Assembly: GCF_001039355.2 (NCBI RefSeq) | Contig: NW_019773996.1 | Span: 1 to 28,258, forward strand | Direction: 5' to 3' | Length of the DNA stretch: 28,258 bases | Origin: Lingula anatina | Lineage: Eukaryota; Brachiopoda; Lingulata; Lingulida; Lingulidae | In this document: positions 1 through 10,232 of the stretch, piece after piece | Layout: each line of letters starts with the position of its first letter | How positions within the stretch are numbered: position 1 is the stretch's first letter | Translations under genes and position numbers: made by a program | Notes under the pieces: model-generated | Told to the model about the DNA's origin: nothing | Databases searched by the model: none | What the model saw: only the letters and a program-made list of their open reading frames with translations

Positions 1-670
1 TCCGAAAAACGGCTTAGAGAAATCTCGAAAATATATCGATCCACTAAAAAGAGTTTCACCATTTTAGAGGTTATTTAGTGTAATCTTCCTTTTTACTCGT
101 CATTTCAAATTTATGTAAAGCCTTTAGAAAGATGGTATTCTAATCTGTTGGTTCTGACAAGCTTTTCTTATGTTGTGATCGTAGGCAACCTCGGAATGCT
201 TATTGCATTTATTTTGGGATGGCTTGCTTGCGGATGGCCCAAATACACTGTACTAATATCGCGAAGTTACCTGTCACAGTTAAGTAGTCTTAGGACTCAT
301 TCCTAATTAAACTCGTTCTACGTTAGTCATCTAGATACAAAGGCAGATCAATAAGTAGATACAACTCCGATGGAACTCTCGGTAATACAATCCGATTATC
401 AGATAAAGCCGTCTGCCCCTGACGTTAAGTAGAATACAACAAAAGCTGGTGTTTATACGAGTACGTTGGAAATAACAGAAGGTGTGTAAAGCTGTTTATC
501 TGAATGCATTCAGCTTGAGTCCATGCTGAGTTCGATCTACGTAGAATAATAATTTTATTGAAGTTAGCCCTTAGTTAATCGCGCTAACTACGTGCAATTA
601 ACTCATCTTAAAAACACGGCTTTTGTAGAGATGTTTGAAGATGTTTTTTTATGAATAAAGAATAACTCAC

Positions 671-2317
671 TCTCTGATGGCCCAATGGAGAATTCCCCTG
701 GATTCCCTGTAGGAACTAGGCTTGAAAACTCACTGATGTCTATGCACTCTTGTCCGTCTTTCCTATGATAAAGGTAAGACGTACATATATTACAACAGGG
801 AGATACTATGCCTAACATTCAATACGATGCTTTGCTTTTTTAATTGCTCCGACCATCACCATTCTTCATCTCGCGACAGTGACAGAAAACAAGACATGCT
901 GTTGTCCTTATTACTGTATACTAACAGTGGGGACACCTCACCCCGCTATGCAAAAAATATGCTGTAAAACAGTGTATAGTACATTTGTTTCGCCTTAATG
1001 ATAAGGCTGTAGTAAGTGTTGTATTGTGATATTTTACTGAATTACTGTACGTACGGCAGTGCTTTGACAGGAAAGGACAACGTCCCATTTTTGCCGGCGG
1101 TAACGTAGGCGGTGTATTCCGATAAAACACGGGAATCCGGCAACATCGGATTCCGTCGCCACAGGAATTCATACCAGATACCTGTAAGCTAGAAATAAAA
1201 TACAAACGCTGAAAGGCCCGTCCCTTCGCCTATTCCTATTATTTGCAAACAAATAAAAAAAAATAGAAAAAATGACAATAGCTCTCTTGTCAAAAACTTG
1301 AAAGAAAATATCTTACTCACGAGAGGAAAAGATGGCACATGGCAACATCTCAAGTGAGTAAATATAGTTTGAGATTTTTATCTAACCTCAAAAATGAATG
1401 AATAAATAAATATAATTAAAAAGCGGAGCACAATATACCTGACATATGTTTGACAAATATCAAGGGTGATTTACGGTCATTACTCAATCTTTTCATTGGG
1501 CAAAGTTGTGAAGGTACTGTATTTTTTTTAATTGAAACATTGTTTTTGAGCGGTAGCAACAAAATAAAAAAAAAAAACAGGCTACTCCATAGTTTTACTT
1601 TATACGGTAAAAGCAGCACAAATGCTAAATAGCAATTTTATTTTTGTAATTATAAAAATTAAATCATTTTTGCCCATTGAAAAGGGCAAAGTAATTACCG
1701 TATGGCTGCACATTTGAAATCCAGTGGTGCATGTTTAAGATATTATTAGCATATGTACACTTTTGACCTTTGTACATACAATGAATGCTTTATAAACATT
1801 ATAGATGATGCTAATCTTAGATTTAGATCTTGAAACTGATGGCGGGATAAACACTAAAAAAATCTTACTCCTTTTCGGTTAAAGTCTCTTGTGCTGGGTA
1901 ACGATTTAACAATTTAAGCCCGTTACAAAGCGAACGTATGTACCGACAGCTTGTATCTACTTAAACATAATACAATAACTGGCAAATGATACAGACTTAA
2001 AATTTATTTCTTGTAATGGCGACACAAAGAAAGCTGACCCATGAACAGACGCACACTGTGCAGTTTCAGCCTATACAGTCACAGATGATGGCCGATGTAC
2101 ATGTATAACTATATACGCCCCTCTATATAAACAGACAAGCACTTACCCTAGTTACATCCAATACGGGCGTTCTCGGTCTCAAATACCACCGTCCTGTGGG
2201 CCTATAATGTCCATTAATCAAGGGAGTTGTATCTGGAATACATATTCTATGATATCCCAATCCCCCTACGACAGCCACTATCAGCGCAAAGAAAACGGCG
2301 CGTACCATGACAGCCAT
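671..2317 (-). CDS. Lipocalin paralogue A, secreted, 5' three exons (partial)
   Basis: Coding exons read right to left: exon 1 2147-2317, exon 2 1055-1188, exon 3 671-762. Exon 4 should start about 30 bp beyond the left edge, because window bases 1-40 match the intron just 5' of exon 4 in B and C. Exon 1 (57 codons) starts MAVMVRAVFF, a hydrophobic signal peptide ending near VVGGLGY, then ICIPD with the first mature Cys. It ends LDVTR at a GTAAGT donor. Exon 2 starts LTGIWYEFLWRR, the lipocalin G-x-W motif, after a tttctag acceptor, and carries an N-G-T glycosylation site. Exon 3 (KDGQECIDISE...) ends at a GTGAGT donor. Lipocalins are extracellular barrels that bind small hydrophobic ligands; the ligand here is unknown. 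An upstream in-frame ATG (MGSGTGPK) was not used because D lacks it. Confidence 0.82.
2162..2209 (-). other. 16-codon in-frame insert in exon 1 of lipocalin A
   Basis: Codons 37-52 (HYRPTGRWYLRPRTPV) are present in A and, with changes, in B, but absent in D, where the flanking codons abut. The block contains its own T-G-x-W-Y, just ahead of the true T-G-I-W-Y of exon 2. A additionally lacks the three codons FRK that B and D have after this block. Confidence 0.75.
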
Positions 2318-3020
2318 TTTAGGACCTGTGCCACTACCCAAATAGAACGGTCTTCAAGATATTAAGTTAATATGCAAGGGTCAGGTGGCATTAGGCCAGC
2401 TGATGAAATTTATTTTTCTCTTAGCCTCGCAAAAGAACACCTTTTTGCATTTCATTTTTTGGAATATGATTTGAGAAAAAAAGTGGATTCTTGTGTTTAA
2501 AGAGTACGGATTTTATATCGTAATAATGAAGAAAACTATCTATGTGACGTCCAAGTACAAGTAAACCAACCATTTTATGACATATGACCTGCACATCATA
2601 TTAATAACGTTTGGCACGTACACCGAGTATGCTTAGTGCTAGATCTACACACATGCGACCTCTGTATGCAGTTATAAACGTACCTTCAGTCCAAGGAATT
2701 TCAGTTTCATTCGTGTGTACCCGCAGACTTAGAGTAAAACGTGGTTATCAATTTGTACAAGAGTAGAGAGTGATTTTACGAAAAAAAATCTTAAAATAAA
2801 AGTTTCCAAAACCTTTCTAGCCAAATATGGATATGCTAATATCCGGACAGTATCTGACGAGGCTGTTGCTCTATGATGCCGAGTGGGTGTTGAGATCGGT
2901 AGCCAGCTGCGGAAAAAATTGTGTTAGTTTTGTTCCTTTTCTAGGTGGACCTTACTCCAAACTTTCCAATTTTACCATTGAGTTGCTTTTGGTCATAACA
3001 GGACCACTGGCATATTTGTA
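2318..3020 (-). promoter_or_regulatory. 5' flank of lipocalin A, block shared with B and D
   Basis: About 700 bp upstream of the exon 1 ATG aligns with the same region of B (8743-9450) and partly D. Shared stretches include GGCATTAGGCCA, AGAAAACTATCTATGTGAC and GTTTGGCACGTACACCGAG. It is the likely promoter and proximal regulatory sequence; no confident TATA box is seen. The ORFs crossing it are not conserved as protein. Confidence 0.5.
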
Positions 3021-3596
3021 GGGACTGACTTGGTTGGTTTGCAGTCCTCACTTGGGCTCACCTTCCTTTCCTATGATAGTAATTGCTAAGGTCACAAGAC
3101 AGTGATCGTCTCTTTAACTCCTATTAGTGGGGGCCCAGGATAGATTACTTAAGAATATATTTTGCTGTTTATAGGAATGTTTACGCCGGTTGGAGGAGGG
3201 AGATACGACCGTTTTTATCCTGCCTATGACATTTCAAACAGTTTCATTTTTATGTTTGTTAAAGATAAAAATCATAAAAGCAGTTACACAAAAGTAATTA
3301 ATTATTTTATTTTAAATTAAAATTAATGAAAATAACAGTAAAAAAGAAATTATATACATTTAAAAGCCTGTTTCGTTCTGAAACAGAACCTTCGTATATT
3401 GTTGAACCTGCATAAAATTAAGAGTGCTGAAGATATTTTATTATCTATCTATCCATCTATTAATGAGCTCTAGTAGAAAACAGTAATGATTTCTGAGATT
3501 ACGTTAATCAATTGAGAAGTTAAAAAACATAATTTTGGATTTGGATTTTTTTTCTTTTCAGAATAATCAACAAACTTATATTTTCAATAAGCTGTG
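3021..3596. other. A-B intergenic spacer, no gene seen
   Basis: AT-rich, with an AATTA-rich tract near 3290-3330 and a short CTAT repeat near 3440. From 3395 onward it matches the spacers left of C (14854 onward) and, from about 3450, D (22250 onward). No coding region. Confidence 0.55.
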
Positions 3597-3602
3597 TTTA
3601 TT
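3597..3602 (-). terminator. Polyadenylation signal of lipocalin B
   Basis: AATAAA on the minus strand, 386 bp past the exon 5 stop. The same hexamer lies at the matching place in C and D, so the 3' UTR is probably about 0.4 kb. Confidence 0.55.
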
Positions 3603-3987
3603 TCAAAGTAAAGCTGAAAAGGACTACCGAATATGTAGCACTAGTCTCTCGGGTGGTTTTAGTACACCTAGGTTTATGAAACAGCTGTGTAGCAGATAGG
3701 ACAAATTATTAAATCAAAGAAATAGTGAAGAAAACGAGGAAACTTTGTCGGTTTACTGAATACATATTGATCGTATCAGTAGCATAAGCTGTACATTCAT
3801 TTTTCTCTGATGCTTTCTCGGTACACCATTTTAATTTACATGGCATTCCTAGTCTAATAAGAAATGACGCTAGTATATCAACTGACTAGTCAGAAGCTTT
3901 GTGTTATACTCGTAGCTGCCTCGCTATGCCGTACAGTAAGGGTGGCTAATAGCCGGCGATGCTCACTGCAGATTATTTCTTGGTGAC

Positions 3988-4007
3988 CTACTCTCGGAGT
4001 TGACAAG
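3988..4007 (-). CDS. Lipocalin B exon 5 (C-terminal tail ACQLRE)
   Basis: A CTGTTTCAG acceptor sits at the same place in B, C and D. Joined in phase to exon 4 (TTAG|GTAAAT donor at 4498-4503), it gives A-C-Q-L-R-E-stop. The new Cys brings the mature protein to an even six; lipocalins commonly pair a C-terminal Cys with one in the barrel. The alternative is read-through of exon 4 to the TAG at 4496, ending in LGK. Confidence 0.68.
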
Positions 4008-4434
4008 CTGAAACAGAATTCGAATAGATATTTCAAAATAAGCACGTGTATGGCTATCTATATAAATGAAAAGTGCATAGACTGAATATCGTGTAACCCA
4101 CAAAACCTATCGGAGAAGCAACGTGCCATGGCTGAAATGTTGGTAAATATTATATACATTATCATGTAATTACTTCCTAAAAAAAGGCCTATATAACTTT
4201 CAGTTAAACAATTGATTACGTAACATTTCAAGAAAAAAACCGCACGGTCATAATAATATTAATAAGAAGAAGATTTAGAATGTATGAAAGAAAGAAAGAA
4301 AAAGTCAAAAAGAAAGTAAATAGCAAAGAACGTCTGGGCTTAATGCTGCTGGTAGCTGCAGCTGCAACGGAAGTCAAGTCGTGGTCACTCCTCCTGGGCG
4401 CTACTGCTAATAACGTTATGCTACAAGGGGGGAA

Positions 4435-4484
<50 letters not shown>

Positions 4485-7400
4485 TGGAACCAAAACTATT
4501 TACCTAACTCGTGTACACTGAAACGGAACCCTTCAAACGTTTTACACAGTCGCTGGGCAATGGTCTTCATTCCGGAGTAAACGTAAATCGGGTCCAGTCC
4601 AACACGGCGACTCCAAAGCTGAATTGCGTCTCTCTGACACCTTCCTTGGTTATCCTCGCCATAACACATGAGTACCAGCAAATAGTTGGTGTAGTCCGTG
4701 TCGATGATTTTGAAATGGTTATTGCCTGCAAAGGAACGAGAAACTGGTATGAAGTTTGAAATACGGCTTAGATAAATCTCCAAAATATATCAAACTACCA
4801 AAAACGTTCTCATCATTTTTAAAGACAGATTAACTCGTGTTTTTTTCTTTTAACTTGTCATTTAGAATTTAACTTAAACCTTTAGACGGTATTCTAATCC
4901 ATATTACTTCTGATATGATTTGCTAATGTTGTGATCGTAGGCAACCTCGGATTGTTTATTGCATCTGTTTGGGATGGATTGCTAGTGGAGCGCTCCAATA
5001 TCAAAATGCCAGAGTCACCCTTCATAGTTAAGTAGTCTTAGGTCTCATTTTCAATGAAACTACCGTTTATACGTAGATTGATCCAACTTCCCGGCGACTT
5101 TCGAGGAATGCCAACAGATTGACAGATTAACACCTGCTCCTGGCGTTGAGTAGAATACACAAATAGTTGGTGGTTACATGATTACTTTGGATCAGTGAGA
5201 GTCCACCCCTAGTTTGATCCACGTATTATGATAATTTTATTGGAAATAAGTCCTAGGTAAATCCTGATAACTTCGTAAAATAAAATTATTTTAAAAAAAT
5301 ATTCGTAGAAACAAATGACACATAGTAGGGAATAAAATAAAGAAAAAGAAAAAAAAAGGGGGGGGGAAGAAAAAAGAAATATAGTTATTTTTGTCAATGA
5401 AGGAAGAATAGCTCACTCTCTGATGGACCAAAGGAGAAGTCCTCTGGATTCCCTGTAGGAACTAGGCTTGAGACCTCGCTGATGTCTATGCATTCTTGTC
5501 CGTCTTTCCTATGATAAATGTAAGACGTGCATGTATTATAACAGGGACATTCTATGCTACATGTTTAAAACGGCTTTATTTCTAAAGTGTTCTCATTATT
5601 ATTATTATGATTGTTGTTGTTGTTGTTGCTGTTGTTATATTGATGCTTTCTTTTAGAATGTAAATGGTGTGTTTCACCTGTACACGTACCTGTTCTTTAA
5701 TGCTGTATACACACACTGGACAATAGAAGTGTCACCCCCTAACTCAGAGTAATAAAAGTAGGCAGATCTTGGGTACGTATAATGCCTGGTCTACTTATAA
5801 TGTGACTAATGAGTATAAAACCGCTATACCATGGAACTGTATTGTTGGTCTTGTACATGTACAGCAAATGTTTTTCCTGTCTTCCTCCAATATGGAAAGA
5901 TACAGGCAATTATCTAACGGTTATAGGTGTAAGTTATTAACCTGAAGAGGCGGAATATAAGCAATGTCAGAATATAGATACAATTGAATTGTTCAGTCAG
6001 AACCGTGCAGAGGGTCTGGTCTCGGTATAGAAACACTGGATCAAGAGACAAATTGCCCCTGATGGGTGGTCCAAGAAAAACTACAGGCCGTGAAGACCGA
6101 CGACTGATTTTGATGTCCAGGTTGCCAAAGTTCGACAAGGCTTGTCAGTTGACAACACAGTGGAACAATTTCACACATAAGAATGTGTCTGTGAAAACTG
6201 CTAGGCGTCGGTTACATGCTCAGAGAGTGTACAGCAGGGTAGCAAGACTGAAACCTCTTATATCGTTACAAAACAGGCAACGTAGAGTGAACTAGGGTCA
6301 ACAGGATCTGGAACTGGACAGTCCATGACAATTGGTCCTATATATTTTTTTCTGATGAGTGTCGCTTTGGTCTGACCTCTGATGACAGACGGGTACGATG
6401 CTGGCAAACTGCTGGTAAAGCATTTGAACCACATGCACTGAATTTTTGAACCCGGAGCAGCATATTCATCATGGTGTGGGGGTGCATCAGCATCCATGGC
6501 GTGGGCGAAATGATAGTGGTTGATGGAAACATGAATCACTAGAAATATATCGATGTTTTGGAGTCAGGCTTGCTGCAATCTATTACTAACATGTTTGGTG
6601 ACAGGAATTATCCATTTGTTCACCAGGATGACAATGCCCCTTGTCACAGGCCCAGAGCAGTTGATGATTGGTTTGACCAACAGGGCATTCGCAGGGTGAT
6701 GTGGCCTGCCCAGAGTCCGGATGCAAACATAATAGAAAATGTGTGGAATGATATGGCAAAACTTTTGACAAATGCCCGTCTAACCAGCAGAGAAACTCTG
6801 TTGTTTTCAGTGTTTCATGCTTCGGCCAGCATAAGCCCTGAACGCATTAGACAATTATATTAATCCTTGCCTCATAGACTGGCACCTATTATTACGTCAC
6901 GTGGCTATGCAAGTAAATACTAATTTTGAACTTGAACTGCATATTTTGGTAGAATGTGTATTTTGTTCTCATTTTGTGATTTTTTTTGTGAAATTTGATG
7001 TTAATAAAATGAAACCAGGAGCATATCATTCTACAGTCATTTATCGCCCCCATAGTATTGGTTCAGTAGGGGTGACACTTGTATTGTCCAGTGTTTGCAA
7101 TATAATATAATATAATATAATATAATATAATATAATATAATATAATATAATATGTATTATTGTTGGGAAAATACATGAGAGCTTTAATAGAATGAAATTG
7201 GGAGGGTAGGAACATTTCATTTGATGGCAGTAAATGACCCAGAGGTAATTTATTCATTGTAGGGTAACTTCAACACAGGTGTTGCAATAAGATTTTATGT
7301 CTTTGCATTAATTATTGACTGGTGGTCTCCATAGTTATTCGTTTAAAACACATAAACACACGTAAAATACCAATACCTCTATTTCAACGTGGGGAAATAT

Positions 7401-8742
7401 ATTGGAGAAGACGCGGCATACCGTTGCCCTTATTATTGTATACTAACAGTGGGGACACATCACTCCGCTATGCCAAATGTGCTGTTTCGGTTAAATGATA
7501 AGGCTGTAGTGTGTGTTTTCTTTATAAATTTTACTGATTTACTGTACGTACGGCAACCCTTTGATAGGAAAGGAAAATGCCCCATTTTTGCCGGCGGTAA
7601 CGTTGGCAGTGTATTCTGTTAAAACACGGTCATCCGGTACCATGGGATTCCGTCGCCATAGGAAACTATACCAAATGCCTCTAAGCTAGAAATAAAATAC
7701 AAACAATGAGAGATCCATCCCTTCGTCTACTCCAATCATTTGCAAACACGTGAAGTATGAAGAAAATAAAATGGCAATAGCTGTTTTGTAGCAAACTTGT
7801 CACAGAATATTCATGAGGGAAAAAGCTACATACACTGGACATTAGAAGTATCACCCCCTGAATCAGAATAATCAGGTTATAATGACTGGTCTACTTATAA
7901 TGCGACTAATGAGTATAAAACCGCTGTACCATGGAATTATATTGTTGGTGTTTTTTTTAAATTTGATGTAAGTAAATGATACCAAGAGCATATCATTTCA
8001 CAGTCATTTAATTCCCCCAAAGTATTGGTTCAGTAGGGGTTACACTTCTATTGTCCAGTGTGTGTAGATGGCCGATAGTACATGGCAATATCCCTCGTGA
8101 GTAAATATATTTCTTATGTTTGTGACAAAAGAGATTTTGATCTCTAACTTAAAAATAACTTGCATTCCACGCAAATGTACCGGCAGCCTCTATCAGCTTC
8201 AATATAAATGTTGGCAAATGACACAACGATACTCAAACTTCAAACCTAGGGCAGCAACCCCTGACTACCGCTGTTAACAAAAGGTGGCGATTATTAAAAC
8301 ATATATTTTGATCAAAATGAATATTTGGATCATGCCAATTTACAGATTATGTCTGCTACATTGTTCACATATGGTTCTAGGACGATTGGTAAACATTGTG
8401 AGTTTATAAACCGATAACATTTATTCCTTCCTCCAGCGTTAAAAAAATTCAGCTATAAAGCTGACATATAAACAGACGCGCACTGTGCACTTCCCCTTAA
8501 ACAGTCACAGATGCCGACGTGCAATTTTATATGTCCCTCTATATAAAGAGGTTTGCACTTACCTTCGTTACATCCAATTTTCGGAATACGGATGTTCTCG
8601 GTCTCAAATACCATCGTCCTGTGGGCCTATTTCGTCCCATGATCAAGGGAGTTGTATCTGGGATACATATTCTATAATATCCCAATCCCCCTACTACAGC
8701 AAACATCAGCGCAAAGATAATTGCACGTAGCAAGACAGCCAT
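3988..8742 (-). CDS. Lipocalin paralogue B, secreted, complete five-exon gene
   Basis: Join, in transcript order: 8563-8742, 7552-7685, 5417-5508, 4504-4725, 3988-4007, giving about 215 residues. Exon 1 begins MAVLLRAIIF (signal peptide) and includes ICIPD. Exon 2 has RGIWYSFLWRR (motif 1, G-x-W) and an N-V-T sequon. Exon 3 has GQECIDI. Exon 4 has IIDTDYTNY (motif 2, T-D-x-x-Y) followed by LMCYG, then QLWSRRVGLD (motif 3 Arg) and QRLCKTF. Exon 5 adds ACQLRE and a stop. Six mature Cys allow three disulfides. All introns are GT-AG with phases 0, 2, 1, 1. Intron 2 contains a decayed Tc1 element and intron 1 its MITE; neither touches a splice site. The family call rests on the order and spacing of all three lipocalin motifs; the ligand is unknown. 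Confidence 0.85.
4438..4482. repeat. (AT)n microsatellite, intron 4 of lipocalin B
   Basis: About 22 dinucleotide units close to the exon 4 donor. C has a much shorter tract at the same place (15930-15940). Confidence 0.95.
5595..5637. repeat. (ATT)n(GTT)n microsatellite
   Basis: Compound trinucleotide tract in intron 2 of B; a homologous tract is at 25551-25592 in intron 2 of D. Confidence 0.9.
5710..7100 (+). mobile_element. Tc1-like transposon, inactive, in intron 2 of lipocalin B
   Basis: The TIRs share ACACTGGACAATA then AAGTGTCACCCC (left starts 5710; right ends 7100), and both sides have the dinucleotide TA (5708-5709 and 7101-7102), as expected of the Tc1/mariner superfamily. The 1.39-kb element contains one broken transposase gene. 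The matching place in intron 2 of D (about 25670-25695) has no element, so it inserted in B after duplication or was never in the D lineage. The right end abuts a (TATAA)n tract that D also has. Confidence 0.85.
5892..6863 (+). pseudogene. Tc1-type DD34E transposase, degenerate
   Basis: The N terminus MERYRQLS at 5892 is followed by a deletion or frame change. The helix-turn-helix part NCSVRTVQRVWSRYRNTGS with a GGPRKTTGRE linker reads in the frame from 5984 and ends at TAG 6293. The catalytic part continues in another frame from about 6303: FSDECRFGL (first Asp), MVWGCISIHGVGE, QDDNAPCHRP (second Asp), then SPDANIIENVWNDM (Glu), with 34 residues between second Asp and Glu. Stops at 6447 (TGA) and 6540 (TAG) interrupt this frame. 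All three catalytic residues survive, but the stops and frame changes mean no functional enzyme. Confidence 0.85.
7101..7153. repeat. (TATAA)n microsatellite at the Tc1 target site
   Basis: About ten pentanucleotide units directly after the right end of the Tc1 element. The same repeat is at 25694-25755 in D. Confidence 0.95.
7829..8064. mobile_element. MITE derived from the Tc1 element, intron 1 of lipocalin B
   Basis: This 236-bp element has the same ends as the 5710-7100 element (ACACTGGAC, AGAAGTRTCACCCC) and TA on both sides. It also keeps the subterminal stretches ACTAATGAGTATAAAACCGC and AGTATTGGTTCAGTAGGGG, but has no transposase, so it is an internal-deletion derivative. The matching place in intron 1 of A lacks it. 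Confidence 0.85.
8587..8634 (-). other. 16-codon in-frame insert in exon 1 of lipocalin B
   Basis: Codons 37-52 (RNRPTGRWYLRPRTSV) lie between LIMG and FRKLDVTK. The reading frame is preserved and the block is Arg-rich. D shows the short arrangement LIKG-FRKLDVTK. Confidence 0.75.
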
Positions 8743-9450
8743 GGTAGGACCCGTGACACTGCCCAAATAGAACGAGGTTCAAAATACTGAGTTAATGTGC
8801 AACGGTCAGGTGGCATTAGGCCAACCGATAAATATTAGGTGTGTGTTCGACTTATTTCTCTCTTAGCCTTGCAGAAAGAATGACATTTTGCATTGCATCT
8901 TTTGGAATATATATTGAGAAAATCAATTGTGCTTTTGTGTTTAATGGAAACGGAAACGGATTTGTATCTCGTGGTTATGAAGAAAACTATCTATTTGACC
9001 TCCAAGTAAACCAACATTTTATGGCACATGGCCCGCACATCAAAATAGTAACGTTTGGCACGTACACCGAGCATGAATACTGTTGCTGCTAGATCTACTC
9101 ACATGCGACCTCTTTATGCAGTTATTAACGTCCCTTCAGTCCAACGATTTTTAGTTTCTTACGTGTGTACTTAGAGTAAAAAGTGGGTATTAATTTATAC
9201 AAGACTAGAGAGTGACTTTAAGAAAAAATCTAAAAAAAAAGTTTCCAAAACCTAGCCAAATGTCGATATGCTTATATCCGGGCAGTATCAGTTGTTGCTC
9301 TTTGATGCGAGTGGGCGCTGAGATAGGAAGCCAGCGGCGAAAAAAAAACTGTGTTAGTTTCGTCCCAATTTTAGGTGAACGTAACCCCAACGTGTTCAAT
9401 TTTACCATGTAGTTGCTTTTGGGTGCTTCTGGTCATAGCAGGCCACTATT
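8743..9450 (-). promoter_or_regulatory. 5' flank of lipocalin B, block shared with A and D
   Basis: This is homologous to 2318-3020 upstream of A, with small indels, and ends where the TIR element at 9458 begins. The ATG context is CCTACCATGG. Confidence 0.5.
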
Positions 9451-9457
9451 CCTTATA

Positions 9458-9621
9458 CAGGGCCGTAGCCTCCGGGGGGGCAGGGGGGGCGGCTGCCCCC
9501 CCCCCTAGAATTTGGAATTTTCCACACCGTGGTAGGGGAAAACCCCATCCCCCCTTGGGGGCTTCGTCCCCTCATGTCCGCTTACTGCCCCCCCTGGCAT
9601 TTTGCTCAGGCTACGGCCCTG
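9458..9621. mobile_element. 164-bp TIR MITE with G/C homopolymer arms
   Basis: CAGGGCCGTAGCCT and its inverse AGGCTACGGCCCTG bound the element. Just inside the left end, runs of G (CCGGGGGGGCAGGGGGGGC) and C form a short snapback. Its last 62 bp recur at 14788-14849 almost unchanged. It carries no coding potential. Confidence 0.75.
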
Positions 9622-9993
9622 CCAGCACTACCAGAACGCTGTCAACCATCACTAGGAACACATTGGTTTTGCTAAAGAATCGAGGTATTTCTTGTATGCC
9701 TTTGATGGTCAAATTAGGGCCCGCAGACATGTTGCAGAATACTTTTTGGAAGGTGTATGCAGGATAATATTATTTGAGGTGTCTTAATGTTACATTACAA
9801 TAAAAGAAAAGGGACGAAAATGATTTCTTGCCTTCAACTATCTGTGAAAATTGTTCATATGATACATACGTTACCGATACATACGTGACCAAAAATATGA
9901 AGGTGTTGTTTTCTATATTCATTGACTGTTCTCTGTTGTCACGACTTTGTGAGCACGTGCGACGTTGTATATATGCGCACGCATGTTTTTACG

Positions 9994-10232
9994 GCGCTCA
10001 TTCTTCTTGGTTACGTTAAAATGATACATACGTTACCATAGAAGTATATATATATATTGATGCATCTTTGAAGATCTACATACGTTACCGATACATACCG
10101 AGACATAAGTGTTGGCCCACAAAACGAAAGGCAACCAAAGAAAATAGAATAAATAAATATTTACACGCTTCATGGTAACGTATGTATCGGTAACGTATGT
10201 ATCATTTTAACGTAACAAAGAAGAATGAGCGA
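9994..10232. repeat. Inverted repeat containing ACATACGTTACC motifs
   Basis: The left arm 9994-10039 (GCTCATTCTTCTTGGTTACG..., then ACATACGTTACC) is matched in reverse by the right arm 10172-10232 (CATGGTAACGTATG... to AGAAGAATGAGC). The right arm has two tandem GGTAACGTATGTATC units, the left one. The centre adds another ACATACGTTACC at 10078. Confidence 0.75.

Noticed and set aside
921-1205. Minus-strand ORF MYFISSLQVSGMNSC... over exon 2 of A (and 26216-26506 in D)
   Set aside because: Wrong frame. The adjacent frame starts right at the tttctag acceptor with LTGIWYEF and joins exon 1 in phase.
2318-2341. Upstream start MGSGTGPK (A) and MGSVTGPT (B) for exon 1
   Set aside because: The ATG is TTG in D, and the signal peptide begins properly at the conserved MAV start.
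2827-3021. 64-codon plus-strand ORF in the A upstream block
   Set aside because: The homologous B block (9260-9415) does not preserve the reading frame.
4511-4759. Plus-strand ORF opposite exon 4 of lipocalin B (also 15976-16218 and 23417-23677)
   Set aside because: Antisense shadow of a conserved coding exon; the minus strand has the splice sites, phase and lipocalin motifs.
6258-6539. Minus-strand ORFs across the Tc1 element (6258-6539, 6338-6532, 6586-6771)
   Set aside because: Antisense of the transposase; the plus strand shows the DDE motifs.
7141-7257. Minus-strand ORF with an Ile-Leu-Tyr repeat
   Set aside because: Reads the TATAA microsatellite.
9375-9767. 130-codon plus-strand ORF
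   Set aside because: It runs through the G/C tracts of the MITE at 9458-9621; the Pro/Gly-rich product is a composition artefact.
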